In this document: positions 1-12,194 of the stretch, piece by piece
How the letters are laid out: the number at the start of each line of letters is the position of its first letter
Position numbering within the stretch: position 1 is the first letter of the stretch
Assembly (NCBI GenBank): GCA_014905825.1
Contig: JACGCN010000007.1
Span: forward strand, 1,116,001 to 1,180,000
Length of the DNA stretch: 64,000 nucleotides
Direction of reading: 5' to 3'
DNA from: Lyophyllum atratum
Taxonomy: Eukaryota > Basidiomycota > Agaricomycetes > Agaricales > Lyophyllaceae
Notes under the pieces: model-generated
Seen by the model: the letters and a program-made list of their open reading frames with translations, nothing else
Databases searched by the model: none
What the model was told of the DNA's origin: nothing
Position numbers and translations under genes: made by a program

Positions 1-2436
1 GACGGCCTGTCCCAACCTCGTCTTCATCCAACTTTTCTTATCAGTCTCCGAAGTAGCCCCTTTCTTGCCACCATCGCTCATCAACGCCACGGACATCATT
101 TCAGCATCTCTGATCCAGTAATCTGGAAGGAACTTCAAAATGATGACAATTACGCAGAGATAGTTGACGACGGTGAACTCTTTCGACGAGGCAGCGCATA
201 AAAACAGGGGCTTGTAGAAAATTTGGGGATATATTCGGGCGATGGTATCAAGGAGATTTGTTAGCGGAATGCAGGGATATGGAGGAGGCTCCTCGACAAG
301 TCTCTAGGAAGAGCTGCTCAGACACACTCAGAACATCGGACTACATGAAACTCACATCGTATAAGGGTGGCAGAACGAAAGCCACCATCGGTTTCCGAAT
401 GTCGTCAGGGAGAAGCCGAATCAAAGATGCCAACTTGATAACGATGTTTGACCATTTGCCTTTGGAGATCTAGCAGCAGATGGATGAGTGACAGGAACAT
501 GTCTCTAAGTTCTGCTCCTCACAAATTCCTGCAAGGTTTTGTCAAGGTAAGCCTTCCACGTTGACGATCCGCGGTACCACTGGTTCACGAGGGACAGTCC
601 CCATCGCATCGGCTCCTTTGCTCTGTCCATGCAAATCAATTCGAGGACAGCGTTGACAACGTTAAGCCTCGCATCTGATTTGACCACGTCACTGAGCGCG
701 TCTATGTCAGCGATAAATTTTTCCTGCAGTACTCGGGCTGCACACTGGGCTTGCAGGATGGACGCCGCTTGATCAAGAGGCACAGAGAGGAGGCTCAGCA
801 AAGCGCGAGTAAGGCCGTTCAGGGTTCGGGCATGGATTGCTCGAAGAAGGGGCGTGAACTTCACTTCCTTTGGACTCTTGATCCAGCGTTGCTGCAAACG
901 CCATGTCAGACGTCTAACCAACGGAATAGGTAGTATTTTACCTCTAGAACATTCTGGAACAACCAAATTCGGCTGTCATCAGTGCAATCCTCCAAGCACC
1001 GTGACAAGGCCTCTAAAAGAATCGCCTCTCGGATGAGGTTCCTGTCATCCTTTGCAGAAGCGACCGCGTCGTACTCCTCTTGTACAAACGTGGTTTCTAG
1101 TTCACCACAGCATCCCGAGCTGACCTTCGAAATGATGTCCGACAAGAGAACCAGCTCTTCTTGGGCGTTCGCAGAGTTGGACAAGGGTCGTAGATTTGGG
1201 AGAAGAGAGAAGAGACCTTGCACTAGCGTTTGATAACATTCCGGGGTAGTTACGGTATAATTTGTGTCCGATGGTATGAGAAGACCCCATAGGATGCTCA
1301 AAATGCGAGTTCTCATGCTAGAAGGTGGAATGAAGGCCGCCTTGCAACACCAGAGATAGCGCTCGACACCCATGCCCTGAATGAGGTGTCGTATAAGTGA
1401 CCAGTTACAGAAGAGAAGCAGTCGGACTGACTTCGTTGTGTGGTGCCCACGATCGTGTGATTATTTCAAAGGCCTCGATCGCCGACCATCTCTCTTGATC
1501 CAGCTGAGGGCCATGTTCCGAAGTCAGAAAGGGCATCAAGAGCGTTGATAAGACCAATGACTCCCGTGGCAGACTAGATGACAAAGGCTTTCCATCCCCT
1601 GCCGGGGTTCCATGATGTAACAGTGTCTGATAGAGTGATTTTACCGACGGTATCGAGCGAAAGGTTGTGGACAATGATTGTATCGACTGCGGCCTACGTA
1701 GCTCTGGTTTCTTGTGAACAGGAACATGGCTTTCTGTACCCGTGGAAGCAAGTGACGTGTTGGACATGAATGCTAGATGCAGAGACGATCCAGCTGGTGT
1801 TGAATCAACCTTCAACCTGTGTGGTTCCACGAACCGTATTGACCAGCAGACTTTTTCAAGTTCTTGGGCAAATTTACGCGTGTCATCGACTTCCCGCGCG
1901 AGAGCATGATCCACAACCTGGCGAAAACCTAAACGCGCCAAACGAGATGGCTTCGGGGTCTGGCTTCGAGCCGGAAGAGTTTGGGCGGGACCAGCAGGCG
2001 CTTGGGGTGGAGGTGTCGCTTGGCGAATTGGGATTGGAAGTACATGTTGACGCAAATGTTCCCATCGTGCTCGAGACGGCGAAGAGACTGATGGAATGTC
2101 AGGTGTAGTCGGCTGAGTGAATTTTAGAGGAGCTGGCTTCCGTTTCCGTTCGGGGGCTGGACTTGAGGCTCGAAAGAACCCAGAACCGTCATCGGTTGCA
2201 CGAGGAGATTCTACTAGGTCAATACCCGTCCAATGTTCCTGGGGAGACTCTGAAGCCTCGGCTATGTTAGCTTTCTCATCGTCAATGATTTGGCTTAATG
2301 TGGGCGGCTTTGATGGCGAGGGACGGATTCGAGATCGTTCAGAGGCACTGGAGGACGTCCGGCTTGTCAATGTGTCGAATGAAAGGAGACGCCGTGGATT
2401 CTTCTTGCCATCACCTGGAGCCATGGACTGAGGCAA
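1..2436 (-). CDS. Large conserved fungal protein, possibly DUF1765 family (3' end cut by window)
   Basis: Five exons chain in frame on the minus strand: 1432-2436, 942-1376, 523-891, 356-469 and 1-303, which runs off the window. All four introns (50-55 bp) are GT-AG, and the joined frame stays open. The first ~170 residues are Ser/Pro-rich and look disordered (SRTSSSASERSRIRPSPSKP). After that the protein is helical and Leu-rich. The last visible exon contains IYPQIFYKPLFLCAASS and LPDYWIRDAEMMSVALMS, which remind me of the fungal DUF1765 family of unknown function; this is from memory and uncertain. No catalytic motif was seen. I took the ATG at 2436; an in-frame ATG at 2424 is equally possible. 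The gene structure is well supported and the family name is tentative. Confidence 0.7.
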
Positions 2437-3887
2437 GCGTCCGACGGTGACCGCAGCAACATTGTTCAGAATTGTCTGTTGTTTGACTCAAACGCTCATC
2501 AGCAACCAAATATGACCTGTCCTTTTCGGGAAACGCCAAGAATACGCGTCGCATCGCATGTACTACTGCGCTTACTGTTTCCAACGCGTTCTTCATTCGT
2601 GAAGAATGTTTGTCGCTTATAACGCATAAAAACACCTCGTCAGGCTTGTTTTCTTCTGGGAGGGTGCAGTAAACCTTCGCAACATGCCATGCTTTGAGTT
2701 CAGCACTCCACCGTCGTAACCTCTGCATCGGGCTTCAAGTTCAAGCCAGAATTTGACTATGAACCAATTAGTATTGCGGCGTGGTATAATCTTTGGAAAA
2801 TGCAAGTTCACAAAGGGTTGGAAGGCCCGCGACTTGAACTTGTGGCGAGGACAGGCTGATAGTTCGACGGAACTCTGGGTAGTACTAACTTGAAAAACGC
2901 CTGGCCCGGGAATGCCAGTGGCCGCGAGTGCTGAGCGTCAACGTTGAACGTTGAACATCGAACGTACGTTGAGCGCCTGCCAAGCGCGCTAATCATATTG
3001 TATGGTTCGAACGCTAGCATCAAGCTGTAACCAACACACGACAACAACATCTTCCAAGTCCGATGGTGGCCAGAACAGAACTGTCTTGAGCTGTCTCCGG
3101 TAGGCGTGCTTTACAATAGTAAGCGCCTTCTTATTGACCCAATGTTATTTGAGACTGACTTTTGCGCGCTTTTCCGCTGATCCAGACACAGAGTTCATTC
3201 GAGCGGTCGCATCTTCCGAATACACTTAAGATTGAATCATTTTTATAACATATTGGGCGATTCAGCCGTTGCGCGATCCGGATTACATGCCTACTCCAGC
3301 GGGCCACTTCTTCAACGCGAGATCAAACATTGATCTACGTTATCTTTCAGCTGATAGATATAAAACGCAGTCGGTGTCTGATTCCCGAACTCGTGTTCTA
3401 GACCATGTTGCCCACACGCCCAAAGGACACAGACGTCGAAAAGAAGCCCTTTATCCTGTGGTTTTGTGAGTAACATGTATTGAAGAAATTTTGCACAGTC
3501 AGGCCAATCCATACTTCATCATATACTGGTCTCCAATTATGCCTTTCATGAACCTTCAGTCGAAGGACCAAGCCGACAACGACAGCTACGCCGAGCATGC
3601 CAAGTGTTCAGAACACACGCCGCCAAGTCGCCCTTGGCCCAACAAATGCCTTATCATGGGCCTCAGCCCTGGTAACAAACAATCTATCCAATTCAATGGC
3701 CAGAATTCAAAAGCAAGAGACTTTGCAAGCGTCAAGTTGTCTCCGTTTGTCTTCCCTCTTTCCTGCTACTGCGTAGCTTTCCTTTCTTTTCGTTCCATTT
3801 CCTCCATTTCTTTCCTTCCTCCTTCATTCCTGACGTTGAGCCGTTCATTCGCACTCTTTATCGACTTCGTTCTCCCAGCTCGCCATC
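2437..3887. other. Intergenic region, divergent promoters
   Basis: I see no supportable gene between the minus-strand gene and the carbonic anhydrase. Short open frames here lack recognisable domains or splice partners. A small repeat of the unit aacgttgaac lies at about 2939-2975. The last ~170 bases before 3888 are strongly pyrimidine-rich on the plus strand, as is common just upstream of expressed basidiomycete genes. Confidence 0.5.
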
Positions 3888-5200
3888 ATGTTTCCTCGCA
3901 CTCTCGTTTTGGTCTCGATCGCTCTTCTATCTCTGGCCCCCGCATCGGCACATCCTTTCCACTCCACCTGGAAGGAGGTTCGTATGGTCGGACTCGCACA
4001 GTCTGCAAATATGAAGCGTGCTAGTCATGCGCCTGAGATGGAGGTTCTGCTCGAAGGCAACAAAAAGTTCCGGGAGAGCAGCGAAGCTTCCGATCCAGGA
4101 CTTTTGAAGAAATTGACGGATGACGGTCAGGGTACATTGATCCTCGCGCGATTTCACTTTGTATGCCATGCTAACACAGATGGTCATTAGCGCCCCCTTT
4201 CATGTTTATCGGCTGCTCAGACAGCAGAGTCAGTGAGGGCACCGTCTTCAATGCCAAGCCCGGAACCTTCTTCACGGAGCGTAACATCGCCAACCAGTTC
4301 CATGCCACGGACGCTAACGCGTGAGTGCTTTCCATGGTCATCTTGCCATTACGCCAGCCCTCTAACGATACAATAGACACTCTGTGATGTCCTACGCCGT
4401 CGCTGAGCTTGGCGTGAAGCATGTCATCGTTATGGGCCACTACGGATGCGGTGGTGTCGCCGCCGCTATCGCAACTGCACCCTCAGCTCCCATTGATGCC
4501 GCAAATGGTGCGATACAGAACTGGATTGACCCCATTCGTGCGATCTTCCAGACATCGACAAGGCAATTGAACTACTTGTTCGTATATACCTCCTGCTAAT
4601 GCCTCCTTCGATATCCCAGACCGGAAATTGTTGAATTACGAGAGAAGAACAAGCTGCTTGCGAAGGTCGAGGAACCTAAGCCACAGGAACGTACGTGGCA
4701 TCTGACGTTGGTCGATGTCCGCGCCTCTAAACTTTTCTCTAGCTGGGTTCCGTGCTCTCGTTGAGGAGAACGTGAAGGCTAGTGTTCGCCGCATCGCTAC
4801 CGACAGTGTGATCGCCAACGTGAGTGTTGAATTTCCCTGCGTCATGAAAAACAATCTCCAACCGTGACATCTCTAGCACTTTGCCGCGCTCTCTGGAAAC
4901 AGCACTGTTAAACGCGCTGATGCAGGAGAAACCGTTAAGGACGTGTTCATTCACGGCTGGGTCTACGACATCGAGAATGGCGAGGTCAGGGATCTCGGCA
5001 TCTCTGTTGGCCCTCCAGGCAGAGAGATTCCATCTGCTCCTTTCCCCGCCGTCGCCGCCGCTGCCGAGAAGAGCCAGCAGCAAGAGCAACCCAAGGTTCT
5101 GGCCCACGCGAACGCCACTCACGAGAGCCCCAAGGCCCGTTGCGAGTCCTTGTGCGAGGCGAAGAGGAACCTTCTCGGCGGTCTGAGATTGACCAAGTAA
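3888..5200 (+). CDS. Secreted beta-class carbonic anhydrase
   Basis: The product would interconvert CO2 and bicarbonate using zinc. Six exons (3888-4131, 4191-4320, 4377-4562, 4620-4690, 4743-4819, 4877-5200) give 343 residues. The beta-class zinc site is present: CSDSR in exon 2 and GHYGCGG in exon 3 supply the Cys, Asp/Arg dyad, His and Cys. The N-terminus (MFPRTLVLVSIALLSLAPASA) is a clear signal peptide, so the enzyme should enter the secretory pathway, unlike the usual cytosolic or mitochondrial fungal forms. The C-terminal ~60 residues are Ala/Gln-rich with two Cys (CESLCEAKR). Intron 3 (4563-4619) best fits a GC-AG intron, because that junction gives the same TSTR-PE reading as the tandem copy downstream. 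The copy at 6000-7215 is broken. Confidence 0.9.
4563..4619 (+). other. Probable GC-AG intron in the carbonic anhydrase gene
   Basis: After codons for TSTR the sequence is ag|gcaatt and the acceptor is cccag|acc. The 57 bp length and the internal ctaat branch-like motif fit an intron. The paralog has ag|gtgatt at the same codon. A GT donor at gttcgt, ten codons' worth of bases downstream, would also keep frame but adds residues absent from the paralog; the gtatat donor gives an immediate stop. Confidence 0.6.
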
Positions 5201-5999
5201 TAGGATAGTGTATATCGAGGTCTAGTCGTCTTTGAAGGATATTGGGTCACTCTTGATTCAGGGTGCTTGATCTGTGGAACTTGCATAGGACCGAGTTGAA
5301 CATAATTCAATAGATTTTCATTCGAACAACGCCATGGATATGGGCCTCGATGTGTAGTTCCAAAAAGTTCATCTGACAATTGGCTGGATCATGCGATATT
5401 TGGTCCAAATTTGGTCCAGGCTAACTGTGACGCAACGACTCGGATGAGTCGGATCGGTCACTCCATCACAGGTGCACCCACCTCCTTATACTACCGCCTG
5501 GATGCGTAAGTTCTATAACTGCGTCCTCTTATCTTTTCCGCTAGAAACTTACAGTGTGTTGTCGATAAACATAATCAATTCAACCGAGGCGTCTTGCCCA
5601 GATGACACCCGAGATCAGCTCACAAGGGTGACTCGAGATGGTTACCCGAGCACCTCTTGCCTAGCAAATAGATCGTCAGGACTCCGTCCGAACATTGTTG
5701 CGTGTGCAGCATCGGTCGAACACGACCTAGGAAACGCAACTGGCACCCCGTATTTGCATCTGTTCTAACCTCCATGAATTGCCTGGAACTCTGCCTGATC
5801 TGGGCCTGTCTTTCGCGCTACACGGACGACGTTTGAACACAATGCTTGGCATAATCAATGATATATAACTGGCACCCCCGCGAGATATGTTTTCGTCAAC
5901 TGCTTGTCGGTCATCACTCCTACCACTGCAGGTCATTGTGTAGTCTCCATTTCTCAGATCCTTGAACGGCGGCTGTAAAGCATCTGATCCTTCAGTGCC

Positions 6000-7215
6000 A
6001 TGTACCCATCGAATCCTTTCTTTGACATCTCTGGCTGCGTTACTGATTTCCTCGACTTCGGCCCGCCCTCTACATGCCACCCCACACGACAATCTTCGTA
6101 TCGTTGGACGCTCGGACTCGGCGAACCAGACTTTGCATGCACCCGAGTCCCAGCAATTAGTTGACGGGAACAAGCAATTCAGAGCGGATCTCAAGATCAA
6201 ACACTTGGGTTTGATGAAGCAACTAACGACAGTCGGGCAACGTGAATTTCCTCAGCTGTTCCCCCGAATTCCTCGCTGACTTGTATGGCAATCAGAGCCC
6301 CCCTTTATGCTCATCAGTTGCTCAGACAGCAGAGTTGGGGAAGGGACGATTTTCAACGCCAGACCTGGTGTGTTCTTTTCGGAGCGCAACTTGTAAAACA
6401 TGAGGGGAACTCGTGAGTAGTCACTGCTAGTCCCACGCTGACATGATTGTCCCACTTAGCTCATCGAATGCATCCCCTTCAGTCGAACAGTCTTGGCGTA
6501 CGCCGTCCCCGAGCTACGCGTGAAGCACGTCATTGTCATGGGCCACTGTGGATGCGGAGGCATCGCAGCTGCGACCATGAACCTACCCAAGCCACCTCTA
6601 AAATCAGCAGCTGCTGCGATTTATGGGTGGATCGATCCCATTCGTGCTTTGTACGCGACGTCTACGAGGTGATTTTATTTGACATTCCTCTAGAGTTTGT
6701 TCTAATCCGGTTCTAGACCAGAAGTGGTGGCAATGCGTAAAAAGAATAAGTCATTTACCACAGTCAAGGAGCCTAAAATTCGAGGTCGTGAGTATAGCAT
6801 TTGAACTGTGTCCTCGGACAGCGTTTTACTCGCCGCCTTATCTTATACCAGCGGGATTCCGCGCTCTGATTGAGGAAAACGTCAAAATGAGTGTTAACCG
6901 TGTTGCCACCAGTCGAATAATTACCGAGGTGCTTCCTGCTCACCGCTCTATGAACTAGGCTCGCAGACTAATTTCTTGTACATATAGCATTACGCCTTGC
7001 TTTTGGCTTCCCAAAAGCCAGATGGCAATTCGACCGTAGAGAAGCGTTCTGACCACCCGACGAAGCCCGCTGCAGAGGTATTTATCTACGGGTGGGTTTA
7101 CGACATCGAGAACGGTGAGGTTGTCGACCTCGGTATTTCTGTTGGTCTCCCCGGAGTAGAGGTGCCCGCGGCCCCGTTCTACGCTATCGCTCGCGCAGCG
7201 AAAGGTTCCTTGTGA
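6000..7215 (+). pseudogene. Decayed tandem copy of the beta-carbonic anhydrase
   Basis: This copy keeps the intron positions and most motifs of the gene at 3888: a hydrophobic leader (RILSLTSLAALLISSTSA), CSDSR, GHCGCGG, the STR-PE junction, and YGWVYDIENGEV near the end. It carries several lesions. The only well-placed ATG (6000) is one base out of frame with the leader. Exon 2 meets a TAA about ten codons after the CSDSR block, where the intact copy has ERNIANQF, and this region is also shortened. The junction of exons 2 and 3 no longer keeps frame. Later exons (6717-6787, 6852-6928, 6988-7215) remain open and conserved, suggesting recent inactivation. A sequencing error could explain one lesion but hardly all three. 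Confidence 0.8.
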
Positions 7216-8386
7216 ATGGAACTTCGAACCCACCCCATGTTTATCACTGATTCAGCTGCTCTATTTACTTCGTCCTGGAAGACATTGGGTGATTACTTAC
7301 ATCTTCTCTGCTGGCAGTGACGGGCAACTTAGAAGTCAGGATCAAGGGAATTGACGGCATGGCCACTGTGCTGGGATGTTCATTCAACATGATCAATGTC
7401 GGTTTAGCGCCATCTTCCCACCCCGCTGCTCATGCCCTTGCTTCCAGGCTGTGAGTCGTTCACACGATACACTGGCGTAACGCACGATTAAAAATACACA
7501 GCGTGATGTAAGCTATCTTTTCCTACACAACTCTCCGGAGCCCGAGCTTCTTGAATGCACTCGTAACTACCAAAGAAAAGAAAGGAACATTCCGAGGCGG
7601 ACAGCCTGGTAATCCCCTTCAAAGCCTTTGTGTGACTGTCGTAATCCTCGAGAAATATCTTCCAAGCGGGTAGTCGTTACCGCTGCTTCTCTCCCCACTC
7701 CTGGCCTCGGAAAGCTCTATGACACCACACCCACATGGAAGATGAACACTCAGTTACGTTGATGTTCTCAGCAGCCGGAATTATGGCATGTTTTCATCAG
7801 CGCCCAGAAGCGTGCACAAAACCGACGATCCCGGTGCTGACTCTAGGCTAGTGTCTAGAACCTAGATACGCTGACGGGCGCTGCAGCGCTTAGAGGTGAA
7901 CTCCCTGTGATTCTCTGCGTCGGAAAGCCTTCATGATTCTGACGTTAGGCAGTCGAAGAAACAACAAGAAGATTGATCTTTCTAGCTTCAAGGTACGAGT
8001 CTAAAGGTACTCAATAATCTTAACCTGTTTAATGTTACATACAATTTATGCGTACGAGTTTGGAGGCCCTCCTATCGTGGGCTGCGAGTAACGTATTCTT
8101 TTTTATGCTGATGCTGGTGTTCGGGAAACGAAACGCTCCTGTATAACAATGATAGCAATAAGACAACAATTGGGGGTCACATGGAGGTACAGTCCTTGAG
8201 AAATGCGATGCGGAAGGTGTCGAACGAGTGACTTAACACTCAAGTGAATGTATGGAAAGTGGTATACGGCCGAGGGGTTGGGGGTGGGAGGGGGTAACGG
8301 CATTGCGTGTGTGAATGATGCTAATACTTTTGGATTATGCTCGAGTGCCGAAGTCAAGAAGAATATGATTCTGAGTCGACAAGAAT
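7216..8386. other. Intergenic, with a coding-like remnant at about 7317-7610
   Basis: A plus-strand stretch from 7317 reads openly (VRIKGIDGMATVLGCSF) up to a gtgagt donor at 7451. It seems to resume after acacag at 7501 with PELLECTRNYQRKER. The junction frame meets a stop, and no family is recognised. It could be a broken small gene. The rest of the interval, including the 3' flank of the next gene, shows nothing supportable. Confidence 0.3.
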
Positions 8387-10116
8387 CTAATATGGGGGGC
8401 GCTTGAATTCGTTGCTGATGCCTTGCGCCTCCGGATCGTAGTTGTCGCTCTTGATGATCTGACCGGCAGCATCGTATTCCATGTATGATTTGTCTGAAGG
8501 ACTCTCGAATGTTTCCATCTGAAGATGCTGTCACTCAATCAAGTATGTCCTGAAGGGGAGAGATTTTGTACACACCTGGACGTGTACTCCCTCGGCCGGC
8601 GCGGTGTTGGTGGTGACCTTCGTCGAGAGTTTGGGACGCATGACGCTCGCACCACCCGAGCGGAAGGCTAAAGTAGAACCTTGCGTGGTGGTCCTGATAA
8701 GAGGTATTAATAGCGAGTCGATGACGATAGTCAAACTAGCCGTACGCAAAGACCTCCGGCCCTTTCGAGGTGTAGTTCGATAAACGCCGGACAGCGCGAC
8801 ATGCCACGATCTGCATGTAAGATGATTAGAACATGCCCCTTATGGGAATCTGGAGACAACTGACGGTGGATGCGATGGCAGCCGGAACGTTGGCAATAAT
8901 CGACATCACCGGGTTTAGGTTAAGAAGCATGAAGATCTGATAGACCATAGTCAGATGGCCACGCTAAGGACGTCATGCTCGGGTGAGGTGCTTACAGTTG
9001 CGATCAAGTTGGCCACAAAGCTATACCAAAAGTTGCATTCAGTATCTCAAGCAAAGCTTTGAGGCAAAAAAAGACGTACGCAATAGCGAAGTAGATCAAA
9101 CCATCGCTGAAAATAAGGGTCACGAGGCGAGAACTATTGCGGGAGCCAAAAAGGAGCTTAAAGGCTGTGAGAGATAGCACGACGAAGTCGAAAACCATGG
9201 AGTAAATGAAAGTGATGGCGAGAAGGTTGTTATCCGTCGAGGTAATAACACAACCCTGCCCTGGGACCCAAGCAGCTTTCAAAAGAACGCCTACAGAAAT
9301 CCGAGGTTTTAGAAGCGCGCATATGAAGAGGTAGAGATACGTACCGTGTAAGAGAAGAGACCAATGCCCTAGTATTACGCCGACCAGGGGTACCACAATG
9401 TACCATCTCTGCGACCATACAGCCATTCTAGAAGGAAGTTCAGTGAGGGCTTGGGTCGGGAAGACAGCATATACTCACGTTCTCAGGGAGAGATTGATGC
9501 TAGCGAGGCCAATAGCAGCATTTCCGAAGCACTGTTGAGGAAGTCAGGAATCAGTTGTTTCCCATTATGAGACCACTCACTTGGTTGAATGTGTAGAGTC
9601 CTTGACAATCTATCTCACTACCCAAGGCTGTTGAGCAAGTGGAACGGTGATAGCTGTAGGTTGAGGCTCACGTTGTAACATTCAGAGCAATCGCACTGAA
9701 AAAGAGGCGCCGTCAGATTCGATCCGAATGAGATATGTGATGCGTCCTACATTCCCATTAATGCAAATAGCAGGCAGTATCGATTCAAAAAGTAGAATAT
9801 CTATACGAAACTTGTGAGCCAGGATCGGTCGCGACAAAACAACAAATCTTACCATTGGCCAACGGAATGTTTTCTTGCCAGAGATGTACTGCCAGTCGAA
9901 ATCCAGCGATGTAAACCATTCCCAACTATTTCAAACGTGTCAATCAGGCGTACAGATGCGCTGAAAACGCTACATACATGTAAAGACCGAGCAAAGTGTG
10001 CATAAACTTGTTGAATGCAGCTAGAAACCTCGGCTCAGAGCCAGCAGGCCGGTCATGAGTGAGACCGGCGTACCACCATCTTTAATAATCTCTGCTTCCG
10101 ATTTCCAGTCGACCAT
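8387..10116 (-). CDS. Multi-pass membrane protein of a basidiomycete-expanded family (copy 1)
   Basis: Fourteen exons join in frame to 342 residues: 10074-10116, 9978-10020, 9853-9925, 9751-9800, 9672-9695, 9581-9617, 9479-9531, 9345-9427, 9080-9290, 8996-9020, 8865-8936, 8746-8810, 8576-8693, 8387-8518. About seven hydrophobic segments can be counted. Landmarks are FKWP-like RWPMIFYFLNRY, NAAIGLASINLSLRTMAVWS, GCVITSTDNN, FIYSMVFDFVVL and MSIIANVPAAIAS. The C-terminal ~80 residues are hydrophilic and probably cytosolic. I know this architecture as a common, uncharacterised Agaricomycete membrane family; no function is established. One exon is only 24 bases. It lies head-to-tail with a paralog at 12195-13915 and has two introns that the paralog lacks. 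Confidence 0.88.
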
Positions 10117-12194
10117 ACTTGCAGGGTATCGGGAGGGGCCAATGCAGGAGGCTCTGGAGAGGCTGAGGAAAAGCTGGGCTGGTGCCGAGCTTTATATCCG
10201 TTCCAAGTGGACTGTGGACACTTTTGCGCTTCTGACTTCTATCTAAGGAACTGAAGAAGCCAGACCCTTCTTGGTCTTGCCCTTATCCCCGAATCTGCCT
10301 CATGGAGTATTATTAATATTCGCGATGTCAACGTCCAACTTGGAAGGTTCCCCAGGATTTCCCCTCCACGGTGATTCTCTTATTCGAATATTCTGAGAAG
10401 GCATTTCAGTCGAGGCTCTAAGTATGAACATGACAAGCTAGCCTGTTTGAGGGAAGTCAAAGACGCCGTGGGCTGAAGCCTTTGGGGTCAGAAGATACTT
10501 ATCTCACTTGAACCCCGTCATGTGGATTCGTTGAATTTAGGTAGGGTCATCTAGGACCCTCAGGCCAGGAACAGGGTGATTCACGACGGTGGTTACTGGC
10601 GCAGAGATTCGAGGTGCTTTTTTCGATGTCCGCTACACCCAAGCAATACACCCACGCGTTTTCTATGTTCAACGTCGACCATTGACCAGGACCACCGCAA
10701 CCCATATCCCCGATTCCCATACCCTCCGTTTGCTGGGTCCAATAATCATTTACCGTTCGTGAATGGTATCGTCGGCATTGTCTCAATCAGCCTCTAATTC
10801 TCAACACATGGACCGCCGGTTGCCGTCATCGACCGACCTTGGCCTGGAACTCAGGACTTATTCTACTGGGTTAGCTTCACGACATGACGACCCCTTTGAT
10901 GAACAAACACCTCTCAAGCCCATCCATGTGGAAGTGTGGAGACTTATGTACTTATGTCGAAGAATCCGTCTTTTTTTCCATCACTCCTGACTTCCCGGCG
11001 GTATCAGACGTACCGTGTAAACTTTTCACAGCTTCGCCTGTTTATACAAACGACAAGTTCCCCAAGGCGGCAGTCTATGATGTGGCTCGCATTCTGTTGA
11101 ACCTATCTTATGTGCTAGGGTAAGCTTTTTCGCCGTCGAACCCTGACCGCGATGATCGTGTCGCTCTTCTTCAATAGCCCTCTTGCCGCTGTGACCCACC
11201 CTCGAGTATTGGGTTGCGCATGTAGTCTTTTCGAAGACTCTTTACCTTGTTCTCATTTGGGCGCCAATCTCTCGAGGTTTCTTTCCACGACATACAGGGA
11301 TCCACACATAACATCACGTCGCAAGGCAACTGAAAACACCCGGAAGAACGGTTAAACATGAACCTCGTTTACTCTATACCCTTTCATACACATTCCATCA
11401 GTGGTTCGCCGAATGTTTTCAGTACCCACCACCACTGCAGCAATTTAATTCCGTCGATGTTCTCGAAAATTTCTGATCTCAGTCGTTCTATGAATTCGGA
11501 CATTTCCTGAACTTTAATCGGCACCTGCTTCGGTCGACGGCGTGTGCCCAAGCAGGTCGACTGGAAGCCGCCAACATTAGCACCCCGCATGTCCATGTTA
11601 GGGACTCACCGCGCCAGGGCGCGCAGCTTCCCTTACTTCCCGATCCACGCAGGCCGTGCACACGCTGAGAGAGCGATTCACGATCAAGCCACACTGGGAA
11701 TTCCTCTTATGAATGAAGACGGGTGGAAATGAAATCATGGCGGCTCAAATTGAGCTGAGGCCTCCCTGCACCCTGTCAGCATCATGTCCGCACTACTCTA
11801 CAGAAGCAAGAATGCATTCAAAGAGCCATCGTGGCATATGCATTTCTCTGAGGGAGCGTTGCTTTTAAAATGTTTACTCCTCGCTAGGGTAGTACCGTAG
11901 TACTACTGTCAATGTTACAGGTGCTTATCAATAGTCATCACCCTGAACCAGCCAGTAGCGATGATCTGCAATCACTAGCCTTGTCGATACCGAAATAGGA
12001 TTCATCAAAGGAATGGATATTCTCGGTGAAGATGTGGATTACAGGAATTTAGGATAAGCCTAGCACGAAATCGACGGTTAATGTTGATTGTGGATCCGAC
12101 TAGCAAAAATCCTGGGTATATAGGGTATATACAGTCGCATGTGTTCTACAGGGCCCGGGCTACGTTCCGAACGTGCAAATAATTTTTGATGAGT
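10117..12194. other. Spacer between tandem membrane protein genes; weak open frames only
   Basis: Plus-strand frames at about 10570-11120 are somewhat coding-like (DVPCKLFTASPVYTNDKFPK), but I could not connect them with convincing splice sites and recognise no family. The remainder shows no gene. Confidence 0.3.

Noticed and set aside
7224..7250. ttcgaaccc resembling a tRNA T-arm
   Set aside because: No matching acceptor, D or anticodon arms in the flanks.
10570..11355. Possible multi-exon gene on the plus strand
   Set aside because: I could not link the frames by consistent splice sites, and no domain supports any of them.
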